A stretch of DNA of 19,233 bases from an uncultured Eubacterium sp. (lineage in GTDB: Bacteria; Bacillota; Clostridia; Lachnospirales; Lachnospiraceae): assembly GCA_910586445.1 (NCBI GenBank), contig CAJUHV010000076.1, positions 1 through 19,233 of the forward strand. Direction: 5' to 3'. A program made the translations under genes and the position numbers. Within the stretch, counting starts at the first letter, position 1. Each line of letters begins with the position of its first letter. Below the pieces are notes generated by a model. That model worked only from the letters and a program-made list of their open reading frames with translations, made no database searches and had not been told where the DNA came from. Of the stretch, positions 6,876 to 14,363 are shown piece by piece.

Positions 6876-7316
6876 ATGTTAGAACAGTTAAAACAGTTAG
6901 AACCAATTCTGACACAGGTAATGTCAAACATACAACTGATAATAGGCGTTCTGCTTTTCATAGCAGTCGTCTTAGAATTCGTACATATCAGGCAGACAAG
7001 CCGCATTAACAAAAAGCTGAGCTATGCCGGGCGCTGGCTGCAGCGCTACTTAAACGCAGTGTTTAACGAAGACTCAAACAGCGAGCCTGAAGAAGATGAA
7101 ACGGAAGAAACAGCCGCTCTAAGAGAACAAAGAGATCTGCCGCGGGCTGAACAGGAAAATATACAAAGGCGGGACGACATCGAGCCGGCAGAACTCGCAG
7201 TCTCACAGCCGTTAAAAAGCCGTCAGGAAGAAAACATGCGTCTTTCTCTGGCTCATAAAAAACAAAGAAAAGATGAAGAATTACTTGACACAGTGCTTCA
7301 AGAAATATTTGACTAA
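6876..7316 (+). CDS. Small single-pass membrane protein with charged cytoplasmic tail
   Basis: I do not recognise the family. The start at 6876 is chosen because aaggaag (6861-6867) lies eight bases ahead; the longer frame from 6777 adds 33 residues with no ribosome binding site. The 146-residue product has one clear membrane segment (about residues 19-36, IQLIIGVLLFIAVVLEFV), then a basic stretch (HIRQTSRINKKL), then a long acidic and Gln/Arg-rich region with many E and D residues (about 65-100), and ends in a predicted helix (EELLDTVLQEIFD). The positive-inside pattern places the tail in the cytoplasm. It follows the MBL-like gene by 106 bases in the same direction and may share its transcript. 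Confidence 0.65.
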   Translation: MLEQLKQLEPILTQVMSNIQLIIGVLLFIAVVLEFVHIRQTSRINKKLSYAGRWLQRYLNAVFNEDSNSEPEEDETEETAALREQRDLPRAEQENIQRRDDIEPAELAVSQPLKSRQEENMRLSLAHKKQRKDEELLDTVLQEIFD

Positions 7317-7367
7317 TCAAATATGCACAGACCGATCACAATTTTGTTGTAAAATTCCAGGAATATC

Positions 7368-7396
7368 TTGCTTATTATTCCACATTTTGTTAGAAT
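7368..7396 (+). promoter_or_regulatory. Candidate promoter of pgi
   Basis: TTGCTT (7368-7373) and TAGAAT (7391-7396) are separated by 17 bases. The -10 matches consensus at five of six positions and the -35 at three. The start codon is 70 bases downstream. Confidence 0.45.
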
Positions 7397-7465
7397 GGAA
7401 AATAGTTATGATACAAAAACAGTTTTATTGAGAAGCTGTCTACATTAAAATAAGGAGAATGAAAC

Positions 7466-8812
7466 ATGAGCAAAATTACATTTGATTACTCAAAAGCAGC
7501 TGGATTTGTCAGTGAAGAGGAAGTCGGCTACATGAGCAAGCTGGTAGCTGATGCTAAAGAGGTGCTTGTATCCAAATCAGGTGCGGGGAATGATTTTCTT
7601 GGATGGATCGACCTCCCTGTAGATTATGATAAGGAAGAATTTGACCGCATTAAAAAGGCAGCTGAAAAAATCCAGTCTGATTCTGAAGTGCTTTTGGTAA
7701 TCGGTATCGGCGGCTCTTATCTGGGTGCAAGAGCTGCGATCGAATTTTTAAGGCACGGATTTTACAACAATATTTCAAAAGAACTGCGCAAGACACCAGA
7801 AATCTATTATGTCGGCAACAGCATCAGCGGTTCTTATGTACAGGGACTTATCGATGTAATCGGAGATCGTGATTTCTCTGTAAACATTATTTCCAAATCC
7901 GGGACAACCACAGAACCGGCTATCGCATTCCGCGTATTTAAAGAAATGCTTGAAAAGAAATACGGAAAAGCAGAAGCTGCAAAACGTATTTATGCTACTA
8001 CAGATAAGGCAAAGGGTGCCCTTAAAAATCTATCTACAGAAGAAGGTTATGAAACTTTTGTAGTACCGGATGACGTAGGCGGCCGTTTTTCAGTTTTAAC
8101 AGCAGTAGGCCTTCTTCCAATCGCTGTCAGCGGTGCAGACATTACAAAGCTGATGGAAGGTGCTGCTGAAGGAAGAAAGCTTGCATTAGAAAGCAGTTTT
8201 GAGGACAATGCGGCATTACAGTACGCTGCAATCCGTAATATTCTGCACAGAAAAGGAAAATCTGTGGAAGTTTTAGCTAATTATGAGCCAAGCCTTCACT
8301 ATGTATCAGAATGGTGGAAACAGCTCTACGGCGAATCCGAAGGAAAAGACCAGAAAGGCATCTTCCCGGCTTCTGTTGATTTAACCACAGATCTCCATTC
8401 TATGGGACAGTTTATCCAGGACGGTTCCAGAATCATGTTTGAAACAGTGCTGAATGTAGAAACATCCAGCTGCCGCATTGAACTGAAAGAAGAACCTGTG
8501 GATCTGGACGGCTTAAACTATCTGGCAGGAAAAGATATGGATTTTGTGAACAAAAGTGCCATGAATGGTACAATTTTGGCACATACAGACGGCAATGTTC
8601 CAAATCTGATGGTTAAAATTCCAGAACAGAATGAATTTTATCTTGGCGAATTAATGTATTTCTTTGAATTTGCATGCGGAATCAGCGGATATCTGTTAGG
8701 TGTAAATCCATTCAACCAACCAGGTGTAGAAAGCTACAAAAAAAATATGTTTGCACTTTTAGGCAAGCCGGGATTTGAAGCTGAGCGTGAAGAGCTGCTG
8801 AAAAGACTATAA
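7466..8812 (+). CDS. pgi: Glucose-6-phosphate isomerase
   Basis: This cytosolic enzyme interconverts glucose 6-phosphate and fructose 6-phosphate in glycolysis and gluconeogenesis. The 448-residue length is typical of the shorter bacterial form. Visible signatures include the sugar-phosphate binding ISKSGTTTEPA (about 142-152), the first PGI signature DDVGGRFSVLTAVG (about 202-215), GIFPASVDLTTDLHSMGQF, and the C-terminal signature GVNPFNQPGVESYKKN (from about 412) with the conserved lysine. The ATG has aaggag (7452-7457) eight bases upstream. The gene has its own candidate promoter and a strong terminator, so it is probably monocistronic. Confidence 0.97.
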   Translation: MSKITFDYSKAAGFVSEEEVGYMSKLVADAKEVLVSKSGAGNDFLGWIDLPVDYDKEEFDRIKKAAEKIQSDSEVLLVIGIGGSYLGARAAIEFLRHGFYNNISKELRKTPEIYYVGNSISGSYVQGLIDVIGDRDFSVNIISKSGTTTEPAIAFRVFKEMLEKKYGKAEAAKRIYATTDKAKGALKNLSTEEGYETFVVPDDVGGRFSVLTAVGLLPIAVSGADITKLMEGAAEGRKLALESSFEDNAALQYAAIRNILHRKGKSVEVLANYEPSLHYVSEWWKQLYGESEGKDQKGIFPASVDLTTDLHSMGQFIQDGSRIMFETVLNVETSSCRIELKEEPVDLDGLNYLAGKDMDFVNKSAMNGTILAHTDGNVPNLMVKIPEQNEFYLGELMYFFEFACGISGYLLGVNPFNQPGVESYKKNMFALLGKPGFEAEREELLKRL

Positions 8813-8890
8813 TTAATAACCATTACAGAAATTAATCAAAAGACTGTAATTCATTTTTAACTTCTTAAAAAACATTACAGAAATATTGAA

Positions 8891-8926
8891 AGGATCGATG
8901 ATCAAATCATCGATCCTTTTTTATTT
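8891..8926 (+). terminator. Rho-independent terminator after pgi
   Basis: A perfect 12-bp stem, aggatcgatgat (8891-8902) with atcatcgatcct (8906-8917), a three-base loop and a long T-run (8918-8928). This is the textbook form. Confidence 0.95.
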
Positions 8927-8980
8927 TTATGGATAATTAAAGCGTAAAAGAAATATTTTGAAAAAAAATTTAAAAAAAAT

Positions 8981-9009
8981 TTGACAAATCTATTACAAAG
9001 TGATAGAAT
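8981..9009 (+). promoter_or_regulatory. Strong sigma-A promoter of the SleB-like hydrolase gene
   Basis: A perfect -35 TTGACA (8981-8986), a 17-base spacer and -10 TAGAAT (9004-9009), preceded by an A/T tract that would act as an UP-like element. Transcription would start near 9016, giving a leader of about 100 bases. Confidence 0.8.
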
Positions 9010-9014
9010 GCAAT

Positions 9015-9040
9015 CGTAACAAAGTTGTAACAAATGTAAT
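9015..9040 (+). promoter_or_regulatory. WalR-like direct repeat near the transcription start
   Basis: CGTAAC (9015-9020), five bases, then TGTAAC (9026-9031); a further TGTAAT follows at 9035-9040. The WalR (YycF) consensus is two TGTWAH hexamers five bases apart, matched here except for one base. The known regulon includes cell-wall hydrolases, and the gene downstream is one. The site overlaps the predicted start of transcription, a position expected for repression. No walR gene is in the window. Confidence 0.45.
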
Positions 9041-9116
9041 AAAAGTGAATAAAATAGCATAAATACGTAAAGGAAAAATAAGATTTTATTCATGGAAAAA
9101 ACGGAGGTTTATTATT

Positions 9117-10562
9117 ATGCGAGGAAACAAGAAACTGGTACAGGGTATTGCCGTTGCAGGCGCTGCCGGGGTCCTTGTATTTACAGTTACCTTTTCCCAA
9201 CCACAGATAATGCAGACCGAAGGAACTATCCAGATCACAGAAAATGGAACGGCAGGCATTATGGCAGCATTGAACCCAGACAGATACATGGGCGACATCC
9301 TAACCAAAACTGTTACCGTTGCAGACAATCATGTGTATCAGGTTTCAGCCGGCATACCAGCCGAAAAGTTTATTATTGACCAGCAGGCTGCAGTTACAGA
9401 CGAAAGGGCATCTATTATTTTAGATGATCAAGACAACGAATACAGTAAATTTGCTGTTTCTGCTGATACAAGGGCAGCAGCAGCACAGACAGGCGACTCG
9501 TCAAAAGAAACCGCAGATAACTCTGATACCGATCAAAAAAATACGAATAAAAAAGAAAATAATATAAAGAATAACAATAAAAAAGAAGATAATAAAAAAG
9601 ACAGCACGAATAAAAAAGACAGCACGAATAAAAAAGAAAAAAAAGCAGAGGAAAAAGATCAGTCTGAGAAGCAGAAAAAATGGGCAAATAAGCTGATTGC
9701 AGATGTAGACGACTATTTGAATATCCGCAGTGCTTCAAACGAAGGTTCTAAAGTAGTCGGCAAGCTGCGCAAAGGCGATGTCGCAAAAGTAATCAAAAAG
9801 GGAAAGACATGGACAAAAATCAAGTCTGGTTCCGTCACAGGTTACGTACACAACGAATACTGCTTATACGGATCTAAAGCATATAAATTAGCAAAAAAAA
9901 TCTGTAATACGTATGCAACTGTAAAGGCCGACGGCCTGAGGATCAGAAAGCAGGCAAATAAGGACGCAACTGTATTAGAGGCAGCGTTCAAAGGCGATAA
10001 ATTAGTAGTGAATACAAAGGCTAAACCAAAGGATGGATGGGTAATCGTAAATTTTGATGACCAGAAAGGCTTTGTTGCAGATGAATTTGTCAAGGTATCA
10101 CTTGGCAGCGAAGCAATCTCCATCGAAGAAGAAAAAGCTCAGATTGCAGCTTCACAGAAGGTTTCACCTTCTTCCTCTTCTTCGCCTTCATCAAATTCCA
10201 CTGCAGCCTCCAGCTCACAGTCAGTATCATCAAGCGACCTGACACTGCTTTCTGCCATCATCTTCTGCGAGGCAGGCGGCGAAAGCTATTCTGGACAGGT
10301 GGCAGTCGGTGCAGTTGTTATGAACCGCGTAAAAAGCAGCTCATTCCCGAACTCAATCTCCGGTGTCGTATACCAGAGCGGCCAGTTCTCACCGGTAGCT
10401 AACGGTGCACTTGCCAGAGCACTTTCTAACGGCAACTATCAGCACTGCATATCTGCTGCACAGGCAGCACTTGCAGGAAATGATAATACTGGCGGTGCCA
10501 AATTCTTCCACCGTGCAAACGGAGCTGCCGGACTTATAATCGGAAATCATGTATTTTATTAA
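9117..10562 (+). CDS. Secreted cell-wall hydrolase, two SH3b domains + SleB-like domain
   Basis: The 481-residue protein starts at ATG nine bases after ggagg. It begins with a signal or anchor segment (about 5-27: basic start, then VQGIAVAGAAGVLVFTVTF), followed by an ~80-residue region of unknown fold, and a Lys/Asn/Glu-rich spacer (about 120-185). Two SH3b domains follow (about 195-250, YLNIRSASNEGSKVVGKLRKG; and 265-327, GLRIRKQANKDATVLEAAFKG). A Ser-rich linker leads to a C-terminal Hydrolase_2 domain (about 373-481) with the putative catalytic E385 in FCEAGGE. In SleB and related proteins this domain acts as a lytic transglycosylase on peptidoglycan. SH3b domains usually bind wall peptides. 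Whether it acts in germination or vegetative wall turnover cannot be told; the strong vegetative-type promoter favours the latter. Confidence 0.88.
   Translation: MRGNKKLVQGIAVAGAAGVLVFTVTFSQPQIMQTEGTIQITENGTAGIMAALNPDRYMGDILTKTVTVADNHVYQVSAGIPAEKFIIDQQAAVTDERASIILDDQDNEYSKFAVSADTRAAAAQTGDSSKETADNSDTDQKNTNKKENNIKNNNKKEDNKKDSTNKKDSTNKKEKKAEEKDQSEKQKKWANKLIADVDDYLNIRSASNEGSKVVGKLRKGDVAKVIKKGKTWTKIKSGSVTGYVHNEYCLYGSKAYKLAKKICNTYATVKADGLRIRKQANKDATVLEAAFKGDKLVVNTKAKPKDGWVIVNFDDQKGFVADEFVKVSLGSEAISIEEEKAQIAASQKVSPSSSSSPSSNSTAASSSQSVSSSDLTLLSAIIFCEAGGESYSGQVAVGAVVMNRVKSSSFPNSISGVVYQSGQFSPVANGALARALSNGNYQHCISAAQAALAGNDNTGGAKFFHRANGAAGLIIGNHVFY
9591..9636 (+). repeat. Tandem 18-bp repeat inside the hydrolase linker
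   Basis: Two exact copies plus a partial third of aataaaaaagacagcacg encode NKKDST units. The region is A-rich and unlike the rest of the gene. Copy-number change by slippage would alter linker length by six residues without breaking the frame. Confidence 0.8.
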
Positions 10563-10577
10563 TATTTTGTCAAAAAA

Positions 10578-10609
10578 ACCGCTGTATAGGGGTACAGCGG
10601 TCTTTTTTT
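10578..10609 (+). terminator. Rho-independent terminator after the hydrolase gene
   Basis: A perfect 9-bp stem, accgctgta (10578-10586) with tacagcggt (10593-10601), a six-base loop, and a T-run (10603-10609). An A-run upstream makes it potentially usable on both strands. Confidence 0.95.
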
Positions 10610-10641
10610 ATGCAAAATAATGAATTTAAGATTTTTCATGG

Positions 10642-10670
10642 TTGTAAATTGAGTTTAATTATAGTATGAT
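10642..10670 (+). promoter_or_regulatory. Candidate promoter of the SPFH protein gene
   Basis: TTGTAA (10642-10647), 17 bases, TATGAT (10665-10670). It sits between a terminator and the gene start, which is about 60 bases downstream. Confidence 0.55.
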
Positions 10671-10730
10671 AGAGAAAATTTAGTTATCTATTTATTATCA
10701 CAATGTACTTCCAGAAAAGGAGGCCAAAAT

Positions 10731-11663
10731 ATGGAATCTTGGATAATAGCAGCAATTTTAATCATTCTACTATTGCTAATAACGGTATCCTGTATTAAAA
10801 TTGTACCGCAGGCTCATGCAGTTGTCGTGGAGCGTCTGGGCGGATATCTGGCTACATGGGGCGTCGGCATACATTTTAAGGCTCCGTTTATTGACCGCAT
10901 AGCAAAAAGGGTGCTGCTCAAAGAGCAGGTCGTGGATTTCCCGCCACAGCCGGTCATAACAAAAGATAATGTAACGATGCAGATTGATACCGTCGTATAT
11001 TTTCAGATTACTGATCCAAAATTGTTTGCATATGGTGTTGAGAACCCTATTATGGCTATAGAAAATCTGACAGCAACAACACTGCGTAACATCATTGGTG
11101 ATCTGGAGCTTGATGAGACATTGACATCCAGAGAAACGATCAACACTAAAATGCGCGCTTCGCTAGACGTAGCAACTGATCCATGGGGAATCAAAGTCAA
11201 CCGTGTGGAACTGAAGAATATCATTCCTCCGCAGGCTATTCAAGATGCCATGGAAAAACAGATGAAAGCTGAACGAGAAAGGCGTGAAGCAATATTAAAG
11301 GCAGAAGGCGAGAAAAAATCTACGATCCTTGTTGCCGAAGGCAAAAAAGAATCTGCTATTTTGGATGCAGAAGCAGAAAAGCAGGCAGCAATACTTCGTG
11401 CAGAAGCTCACAAAGAAGCGATGATCCGCGAAGCAGAAGGACAGGCTGACGCAATTCTGAAAATTCAGCAGGCAAATGCAGATGGACTTCGTTTCTTAAA
11501 AGAGGCAGCACCGGATACGGCTGTTCTGCAGCTTAAAAGCCTAGAAGCATTTATAAAGGCAGCGGATGGAAAAGCGACAAAAATCATTATTCCATCCGAG
11601 ATACAGGGCTTAGCCGGATTGGCAAAATCCATTGTTGAAGTTGGGACGGATAAAAATATTTGA
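10731..11663 (+). CDS. SPFH/band-7 membrane protein (QmcA/stomatin-like)
   Basis: 310 residues, ATG preceded by aaaggagg. An N-terminal membrane segment (about 3-21, IIAAILIILLLLITVSCI) is followed by the band-7/SPFH domain (about 25-190) with the family pattern VVERLGGYLATWGVGIHFKAP, RVLLKEQVVDFPPQPVITKDN and LRNIIGDLELDETLTSRE. A long Ala/Glu/Lys-rich coiled coil (about 195-255) comes next. Such proteins assemble into large rings at membrane microdomains and affect membrane proteases or lipid order. The frequent partner, an NfeD protein, is not adjacent here: upstream and downstream genes are separated by terminators. Assignment within the QmcA/stomatin/HflK-HflC superfamily is by overall appearance. 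Confidence 0.92.
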   Translation: MESWIIAAILIILLLLITVSCIKIVPQAHAVVVERLGGYLATWGVGIHFKAPFIDRIAKRVLLKEQVVDFPPQPVITKDNVTMQIDTVVYFQITDPKLFAYGVENPIMAIENLTATTLRNIIGDLELDETLTSRETINTKMRASLDVATDPWGIKVNRVELKNIIPPQAIQDAMEKQMKAERERREAILKAEGEKKSTILVAEGKKESAILDAEAEKQAAILRAEAHKEAMIREAEGQADAILKIQQANADGLRFLKEAAPDTAVLQLKSLEAFIKAADGKATKIIIPSEIQGLAGLAKSIVEVGTDKNI

Positions 11664-11682
11664 TTAACTGATTTCAATGGTG

Positions 11683-11713
11683 GCAGGAATAGGTATACCT
11701 ATTCCTGCTTTTC
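11683..11713 (+). terminator. Rho-independent terminator after the SPFH gene
   Basis: A perfect 26-base palindrome (11683-11708; arms gcaggaatag and ctattcctgc around gtatac) followed by cttttcc. The T-run is short, but the position just after the stop codon fits. Confidence 0.8.
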
Positions 11714-11731
11714 CATTCGCCCATTTATTTT

Positions 11732-11765
11732 CATCTATATGGAAAATACGTTTTCCATATAGATG
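11732..11765. promoter_or_regulatory. Perfect 15-bp dyad upstream of argF
   Basis: The arms catctatatggaaaa (11732-11746) and ttttccatatagatg (11751-11765) are exact reverse complements with a four-base loop. No T-run follows on either strand, so it is unlikely to be a terminator. It is 39 bases before the argF start and could be an operator for a dimeric regulator or a stable hairpin in the mRNA leader. It does not match the ArgR/AhrC box, although the following atgaatacattata is a partial match. Confidence 0.6.
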
Positions 11766-11804
11766 ACCGTAAATGAATACATTATAACGAAAGGTGGGAT
11801 TAAA

Positions 11805-12794
11805 GTGAACTTACAGGGCAAGCATTTTCTAAAACTGCTTGATTATACGCCGGAGGAGATCTTATATTTGATTGATCTTTCGGCGGACTTAAAATCAAAA
11901 AAGAAAAATGGAACTGCTCATAATGAGCTTGCCGGAAGGAACATAGCATTGATTTTTGAAAAAACGAGCACAAGGACGCGCTGTGCATTTGAAGTAGCGG
12001 CACACGACCTCGGGATGCATGTTACCTATCTAGATCCTTCGGGTTCACAGATCGGCAAAAAAGAAAGTATCGCAGACACTGCGCGGGTTCTTGGCAGAAT
12101 GTTCGACGGCATCGAATACCGAGGCTATGGACAGGAAATCGTGGAAGAGCTGGCAGAATATGCGGGAGTACCTGTGTGGAATGGACTGACTGATGAATTT
12201 CATCCTACACAGATGATTGCAGACATGCTTACGGTCAAAGAACATTTTGGCAGGCTCAAAGGCATAAAGCTGGTATATATGGGGGATGCCCGCTTTAATA
12301 TGGGAAATTCCCTGATGGTTGCCTGCAGCAAACTCGGCATGCATTTTACTGCGTGCACAAATAAAAAGTATTTTCCAGATAAAGCATTGATTGATTCCTG
12401 CGAAGAGACTGCGTCTCAGACAGGTGCTGTTTTGACTTTTACAGAAAGTGTAGAAGAGGCAGCTGCCGATGCAGATGTCATATATACAGATGTATGGGTA
12501 TCAATGGGGGAGCCGGAGGAAGTATGGGCAGAACGAATCAATGATTTAAAACCATATCAGGTAAATGACAGGACAATGGCGGCTGCAAAGGACAGCGCCA
12601 TATTTATGCACTGTCTGCCGGCATTTCATGATTTAAAAACAACTATCGGTCAGAAGGTATTTGAAAAATTCGGAATGAAAGAGTTAGAAGTTACAGAGGA
12701 GGTATTTGAGAGCGGCCAGTCGGTTGTATTTGACGAAGCAGAAAATCGCATGCATAGTATTAAAGCAATCATGTATGCCACTATGCCGCGCTGA
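11805..12794 (+). CDS. argF: Ornithine carbamoyltransferase
   Basis: The enzyme joins carbamoyl phosphate and ornithine to citrulline in arginine synthesis. I choose the GTG at 11805 (329 residues), with aaaggtgg (11790-11797) seven bases ahead, over the ATG at 11763, which lies inside the dyad and has no ribosome binding site. Motifs are complete: STRTR (55-59) for carbamoyl phosphate, HPTQ (133-136), the SMG loop (233-235) for ornithine, and HCLP (269-272). No other arginine gene is adjacent, so an anabolic (ArgF) or catabolic (ArcB) role cannot be fixed from context; absence of arcA/arcC neighbours makes ArgF more likely. Putrescine carbamoyltransferase is a less likely alternative. Confidence 0.9.
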   Translation: MNLQGKHFLKLLDYTPEEILYLIDLSADLKSKKKNGTAHNELAGRNIALIFEKTSTRTRCAFEVAAHDLGMHVTYLDPSGSQIGKKESIADTARVLGRMFDGIEYRGYGQEIVEELAEYAGVPVWNGLTDEFHPTQMIADMLTVKEHFGRLKGIKLVYMGDARFNMGNSLMVACSKLGMHFTACTNKKYFPDKALIDSCEETASQTGAVLTFTESVEEAAADADVIYTDVWVSMGEPEEVWAERINDLKPYQVNDRTMAAAKDSAIFMHCLPAFHDLKTTIGQKVFEKFGMKELEVTEEVFESGQSVVFDEAENRMHSIKAIMYATMPR

Positions 12795-12961
12795 GAACCG
12801 CAGCTCGTAACTGCTTTACGGTAACTGCGTATTATAATGATATCTCGTAATACGATGATTTTGAAATATGCAATACAGCTACATAAGAGGTTCTTTCTAC
12901 AGTGTGCAGGACATATTGAACTATACAATAAGAAAGAACACATAGAAATGGGGTAGGCTAC

Positions 12962-13939
12962 ATGAAAGCAGAAATACTAGCGGCACTAAGGGAATCAGAA
13001 GGGTACGTATCGGGACAGAGTCTATGTGAAAGATTCGGAGTTTCCCGCACTGCAATATGGAAAGCAGTCAATCAGCTCAAACAGTCAGGATATGAAATTG
13101 AAGCGGTACAAAACCGAGGATACCATATTATATCGACACCTGATATTTTGAGTGAAAATGAACTAAAAAGCATACGCAAAACAGAATGGCTCGGCAATAA
13201 AATTTACTATGAACCAGTCATGGGATCAACAAATACAAAGGCAATGGAACTAGCAGAAAAAGGTGCACCGCATGGTACACTTGTAGTAACAGACAAACAG
13301 GTATGCGGGCGCGGCCGGCGCGGCAGAAACTGGGAAACCCCGGAAGGCTCGGCCATAGCAATGACTTTTCTGCTCAGGCCCGAAATCAATCCAAACAATG
13401 CCTCGATGCTCACCATTGTCGCTGCAATGGCAGTTGCAAGGGGCATTGAAGACGAAACAAGCCTCAAGGTCGGGATCAAATGGCCGAATGATATTATTAT
13501 CAACGGAAAAAAAGTCAGCGGAATACTGACTGAAATGAGTGCACAGATTGATTATGTAAATCATATTGTAATCGGAATCGGCATTAACGTGCATACGGCC
13601 TCCTTTCCCGAGGACCTTCAGGATATAGCAACATCTATTTATATGGAAATGGGGGAAAAAATCAACCGCGCTGCACTGATCGAGCGGATCTGTGAATATT
13701 TTGAAGCATATTTCGATCTGTTTCTGCGTACGGAAGATTTAACAGCAATAGCAAAACAATACAACGCCTATATGGTCAACAGGAACCAGTCTGTCAGGGT
13801 ACTGGACCCGAATGATCCGTTTGAGGGGAAAGCACGCGGCATCACAGCCAGAGGCGAATTATTAGTAGATACCTGGGAATCCAGAAGACTTGTATCTTCT
13901 GGCGAAGTATCTGTAAGAGGAATGTATGGTTATCTTTGA
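12962..13939 (+). CDS. birA: BirA, biotin-protein ligase and biotin repressor
   Basis: BirA makes biotinyl-AMP and attaches biotin to carrier lysines of carboxylases; the class with an N-terminal DNA-binding domain also represses biotin genes. This 325-residue protein has a winged-helix domain (1-58: SGQSLCERFGVSRTAIWKAV, ending in the NRGYHI wing) and a ligase domain with the biotinyl-AMP loop GRGRRGR (116-122), KWPNDI (173-178) and the catalytic lysine near 184 in KKVSGIL. A small C-terminal SH3-like domain follows (about 275-325). Its ATG is preceded by ggggtagg. It is the first of seven co-directional genes; the next gene starts 13 bases after its stop. No biotin biosynthesis genes are in the window. 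Confidence 0.95.
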   Translation: MKAEILAALRESEGYVSGQSLCERFGVSRTAIWKAVNQLKQSGYEIEAVQNRGYHIISTPDILSENELKSIRKTEWLGNKIYYEPVMGSTNTKAMELAEKGAPHGTLVVTDKQVCGRGRRGRNWETPEGSAIAMTFLLRPEINPNNASMLTIVAAMAVARGIEDETSLKVGIKWPNDIIINGKKVSGILTEMSAQIDYVNHIVIGIGINVHTASFPEDLQDIATSIYMEMGEKINRAALIERICEYFEAYFDLFLRTEDLTAIAKQYNAYMVNRNQSVRVLDPNDPFEGKARGITARGELLVDTWESRRLVSSGEVSVRGMYGYL

Positions 13940-13952
13940 TTGAGGAATTAGA

Positions 13953-14291
13953 ATGTATCAGGACGAAGTTGTATTATGCGGTTCGAGCGCATACACAAAA
14001 AAATTTTATATAAACGAAGACTTTTATAATCTGCCTGACCAGATTAAAAATGAATTGAAAATCTTATGCGTATTATACACGGAAGATGTAGGCGGTACAC
14101 TGCAGTTGATCTTTGATGAAGGAGGACGCCTTATCTTCCGCACGGAAAGTGCAGAAGATGACTACATGTATGACGAAATCGGAAGCGTATTAAAAATAAA
14201 ACAGCTTCGGCAGACGAAGCAGGAATTATTAGAAGCTTTGGAAATGTTTTACAAAGTATTTTTTCTAGGTGAAGAGTTCCTTGAACACTAG
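13953..14291 (+). CDS. Short conserved protein, probably DUF6145 family
   Basis: 112 residues, no signal peptide or membrane segment. The sequence starts MYQDEVVLCGSSAYTKKFY and contains LPDQIKNELKILCVLYTEDVGGTL followed by an acidic strand-rich middle and a helical C-terminus rich in Leu and Glu. It resembles small Lachnospiraceae proteins labelled DUF6145; that name is from memory and not checked. The start has gagga seven bases upstream. Tight spacing after birA (13 bases) and before coaX suggests one transcript. Function unknown. Confidence 0.7.
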   Translation: MYQDEVVLCGSSAYTKKFYINEDFYNLPDQIKNELKILCVLYTEDVGGTLQLIFDEGGRLIFRTESAEDDYMYDEIGSVLKIKQLRQTKQELLEALEMFYKVFFLGEEFLEH

Positions 14292-14363
14292 AAAATACTA
14301 TTCGTGATAGATCTAAACAGACAAATTATATTCGGCGTATTAGATTTTGAGGAGGACTGGGAA

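Larger units (their letters stand above)
8813..9116. other. 304-base gap between pgi and the cell-wall hydrolase gene
   Basis: It contains a weak hairpin (attacag/ctgtaat near 8824-8853), a twice-occurring cattacagaaat, the pgi terminator, an A-rich tract (8960-8980), the promoter at 8981-9009, the TGTAAC-type repeats at 9015-9040, and the ribosome binding site ggagg (9103-9107). No gene is seen. Confidence 0.7.

Noticed and set aside
9415..9738. Minus-strand frame rich in Leu, Phe, Tyr and Ser
   Set aside because: It is the complement of the Lys/Asn-rich linker of the hydrolase; the apparent hydrophobic protein is an artefact of the A-rich coding strand.
11732..11765. Dyad before argF as a terminator
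   Set aside because: No T-run follows on either strand, and a better terminator for the preceding gene already lies at 11683-11713.
11763..11804. Upstream ATG start for argF
   Set aside because: It lies inside the dyad, has no ribosome binding site, and adds residues outside the usual start of the family.
12828..12854. Weak hairpin cgtatta/taatacg after argF as a terminator
   Set aside because: AT-rich 7-bp stem with a 13-base loop and no clear T-run; not strong enough to list.
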